Below are positions 5,023 through 5,240 of a DNA stretch of 5,240 nucleotides, piece after piece. The notes below the pieces were generated by a model. It was not told where the DNA came from. It did no database searches and saw only the letters and a program-made list of their open reading frames with translations. This DNA comes from JAVXNW01 sp036645575. Lineage in GTDB: Bacteria > Bacillota > Clostridia > Christensenellales > Aristaeellaceae. The position numbers and the translations under genes are program-made. Position 1 is the stretch's first letter, and each line of letters starts with the position of its first letter. The stretch covers positions 1 through 5,240 of the forward strand of contig JAVXNW010000139.1 of assembly GCA_036645575.1 (NCBI GenBank), read 5' to 3'.

Positions 5023-5240
5023 ATGAATGACGCGACGCGGTCGCTGCTTACGCGGTTGGCCAAGGGGATAGCCCAGCAGTTTGGGGAGCATTGCGAGGTG
5101 GTGGTGCACGACATGACGCACCACGACCCGGAGCATACGATCGTGGCAATTGAGAACGGGCAGGTGACCCAGCGCGCGCTGGGCGACGGGCCGTCGCATG
5201 TGGTGCTCAAGGCGATGCGCGGGGACGCGGAAAAGCTGAT
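5023..5240 (+). CDS. YheO/DauR-type PAS-domain transcriptional regulator, 5' part only
   Basis: The first 72 codons are inside the window; the gene runs off the right edge. The visible part is the beginning of a YheO-like PAS domain: an N-terminal helix (about residues 4-20, LLTRLAKGIAQQFG), then CEVVVHDM (24-31), HTIVAIENGQVTQR (38-51) and GDGPSHVVLKA (55-65). Full-length members are about 200-240 residues with a C-terminal helix-turn-helix, which lies outside the window. The start is fixed by the in-frame TGA two codons upstream. It is transcribed away from the dpaL operon across a 203-bp AT-rich control region, which makes it the likely ligand-responsive regulator of that operon. In Pseudomonas a member (DauR) controls D-arginine use; the ligand here is unknown and could be a diaminopropionate-like or ureido intermediate (inference). 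Confidence 0.85.
   Translation, partial: MNDATRSLLTRLAKGIAQQFGEHCEVVVHDMTHHDPEHTIVAIENGQVTQRALGDGPSHVVLKAMRGDAEKL

Noticed and set aside
5004..5030. Eight-codon leader frame (MERMNRHE) overlapping the regulator start
   Set aside because: Its first ATG has no ribosome site and its second lies directly on the GGAGAGG site, so translation is unlikely.

Overview
The window reads as chromosomal DNA from a fairly high-GC anaerobic member of the Clostridia, probably a gut bacterium. This is an inference from three things: the gene content (a diaminopropionate ammonia-lyase, YgeY, YgeW and carbamate kinase set known from anaerobic purine/urate degraders), strong Shine-Dalgarno sites (AGGAGG, GAGGAG), and SigA-type promoters in AT-rich intergenic DNA. 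I cannot name a genus.

Layout. Four complete genes lie on the minus strand and are transcribed right to left: ygeX/dpaL (3617-4819), ygeY (2392-3585), ygeW (1170-2366) and arcC-type carbamate kinase (163-1095). The first three are separated by 31 and 25 bp. The last gap is 74 bp and holds a 10-bp GC-rich hairpin. Downstream of arcC, bases 1-164 are a short tandem repeat region with three perfect or near-perfect hairpins. In the arcC-sense RNA all three have the same loop, C(UGCG)G, which is a UNCG-type tetraloop. The promoter-distal hairpin nearest the gene overlaps the arcC stop codon.

To the right, a 203-bp AT-rich divergent control region (4820-5022) separates the operon from a plus-strand gene cut by the window end (5023-5240+), the N-terminal part of a YheO/DauR-type PAS-domain transcriptional regulator. 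The control region holds an essentially consensus promoter for the operon (TTGACA, 17 bp, TATAAT with extended -10), an extended -10 promoter for the regulator, a 14-bp perfect palindrome between them, a second 10-bp palindrome inside the operon promoter spacer, a 12-bp direct repeat at the start of the regulator transcript, and a 16-codon reading frame with a good ribosome site that overlaps the start of ygeX.

How the genes could work together (inference from family knowledge). YgeY, an M20-type metallohydrolase, would open or trim a ureido/amide intermediate. YgeW, a knotted transcarbamylase, would phosphorolyse a carbamoyl group to carbamoyl phosphate. YgeX would convert 2,3-diaminopropionate to pyruvate and ammonia, and carbamate kinase would convert carbamoyl phosphate plus ADP to ATP, CO2 and ammonia. 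The operon would thus be the energy- and nitrogen-yielding lower part of an anaerobic nitrogen-compound (probably purine) catabolic route. The upper part (molybdenum hydroxylases, HyuA-type hydrolase, YgfK, SsnA) is not in this window. No wholly new protein system is visible; the least explained parts are the UNCG hairpin repeats and the divergent control region.
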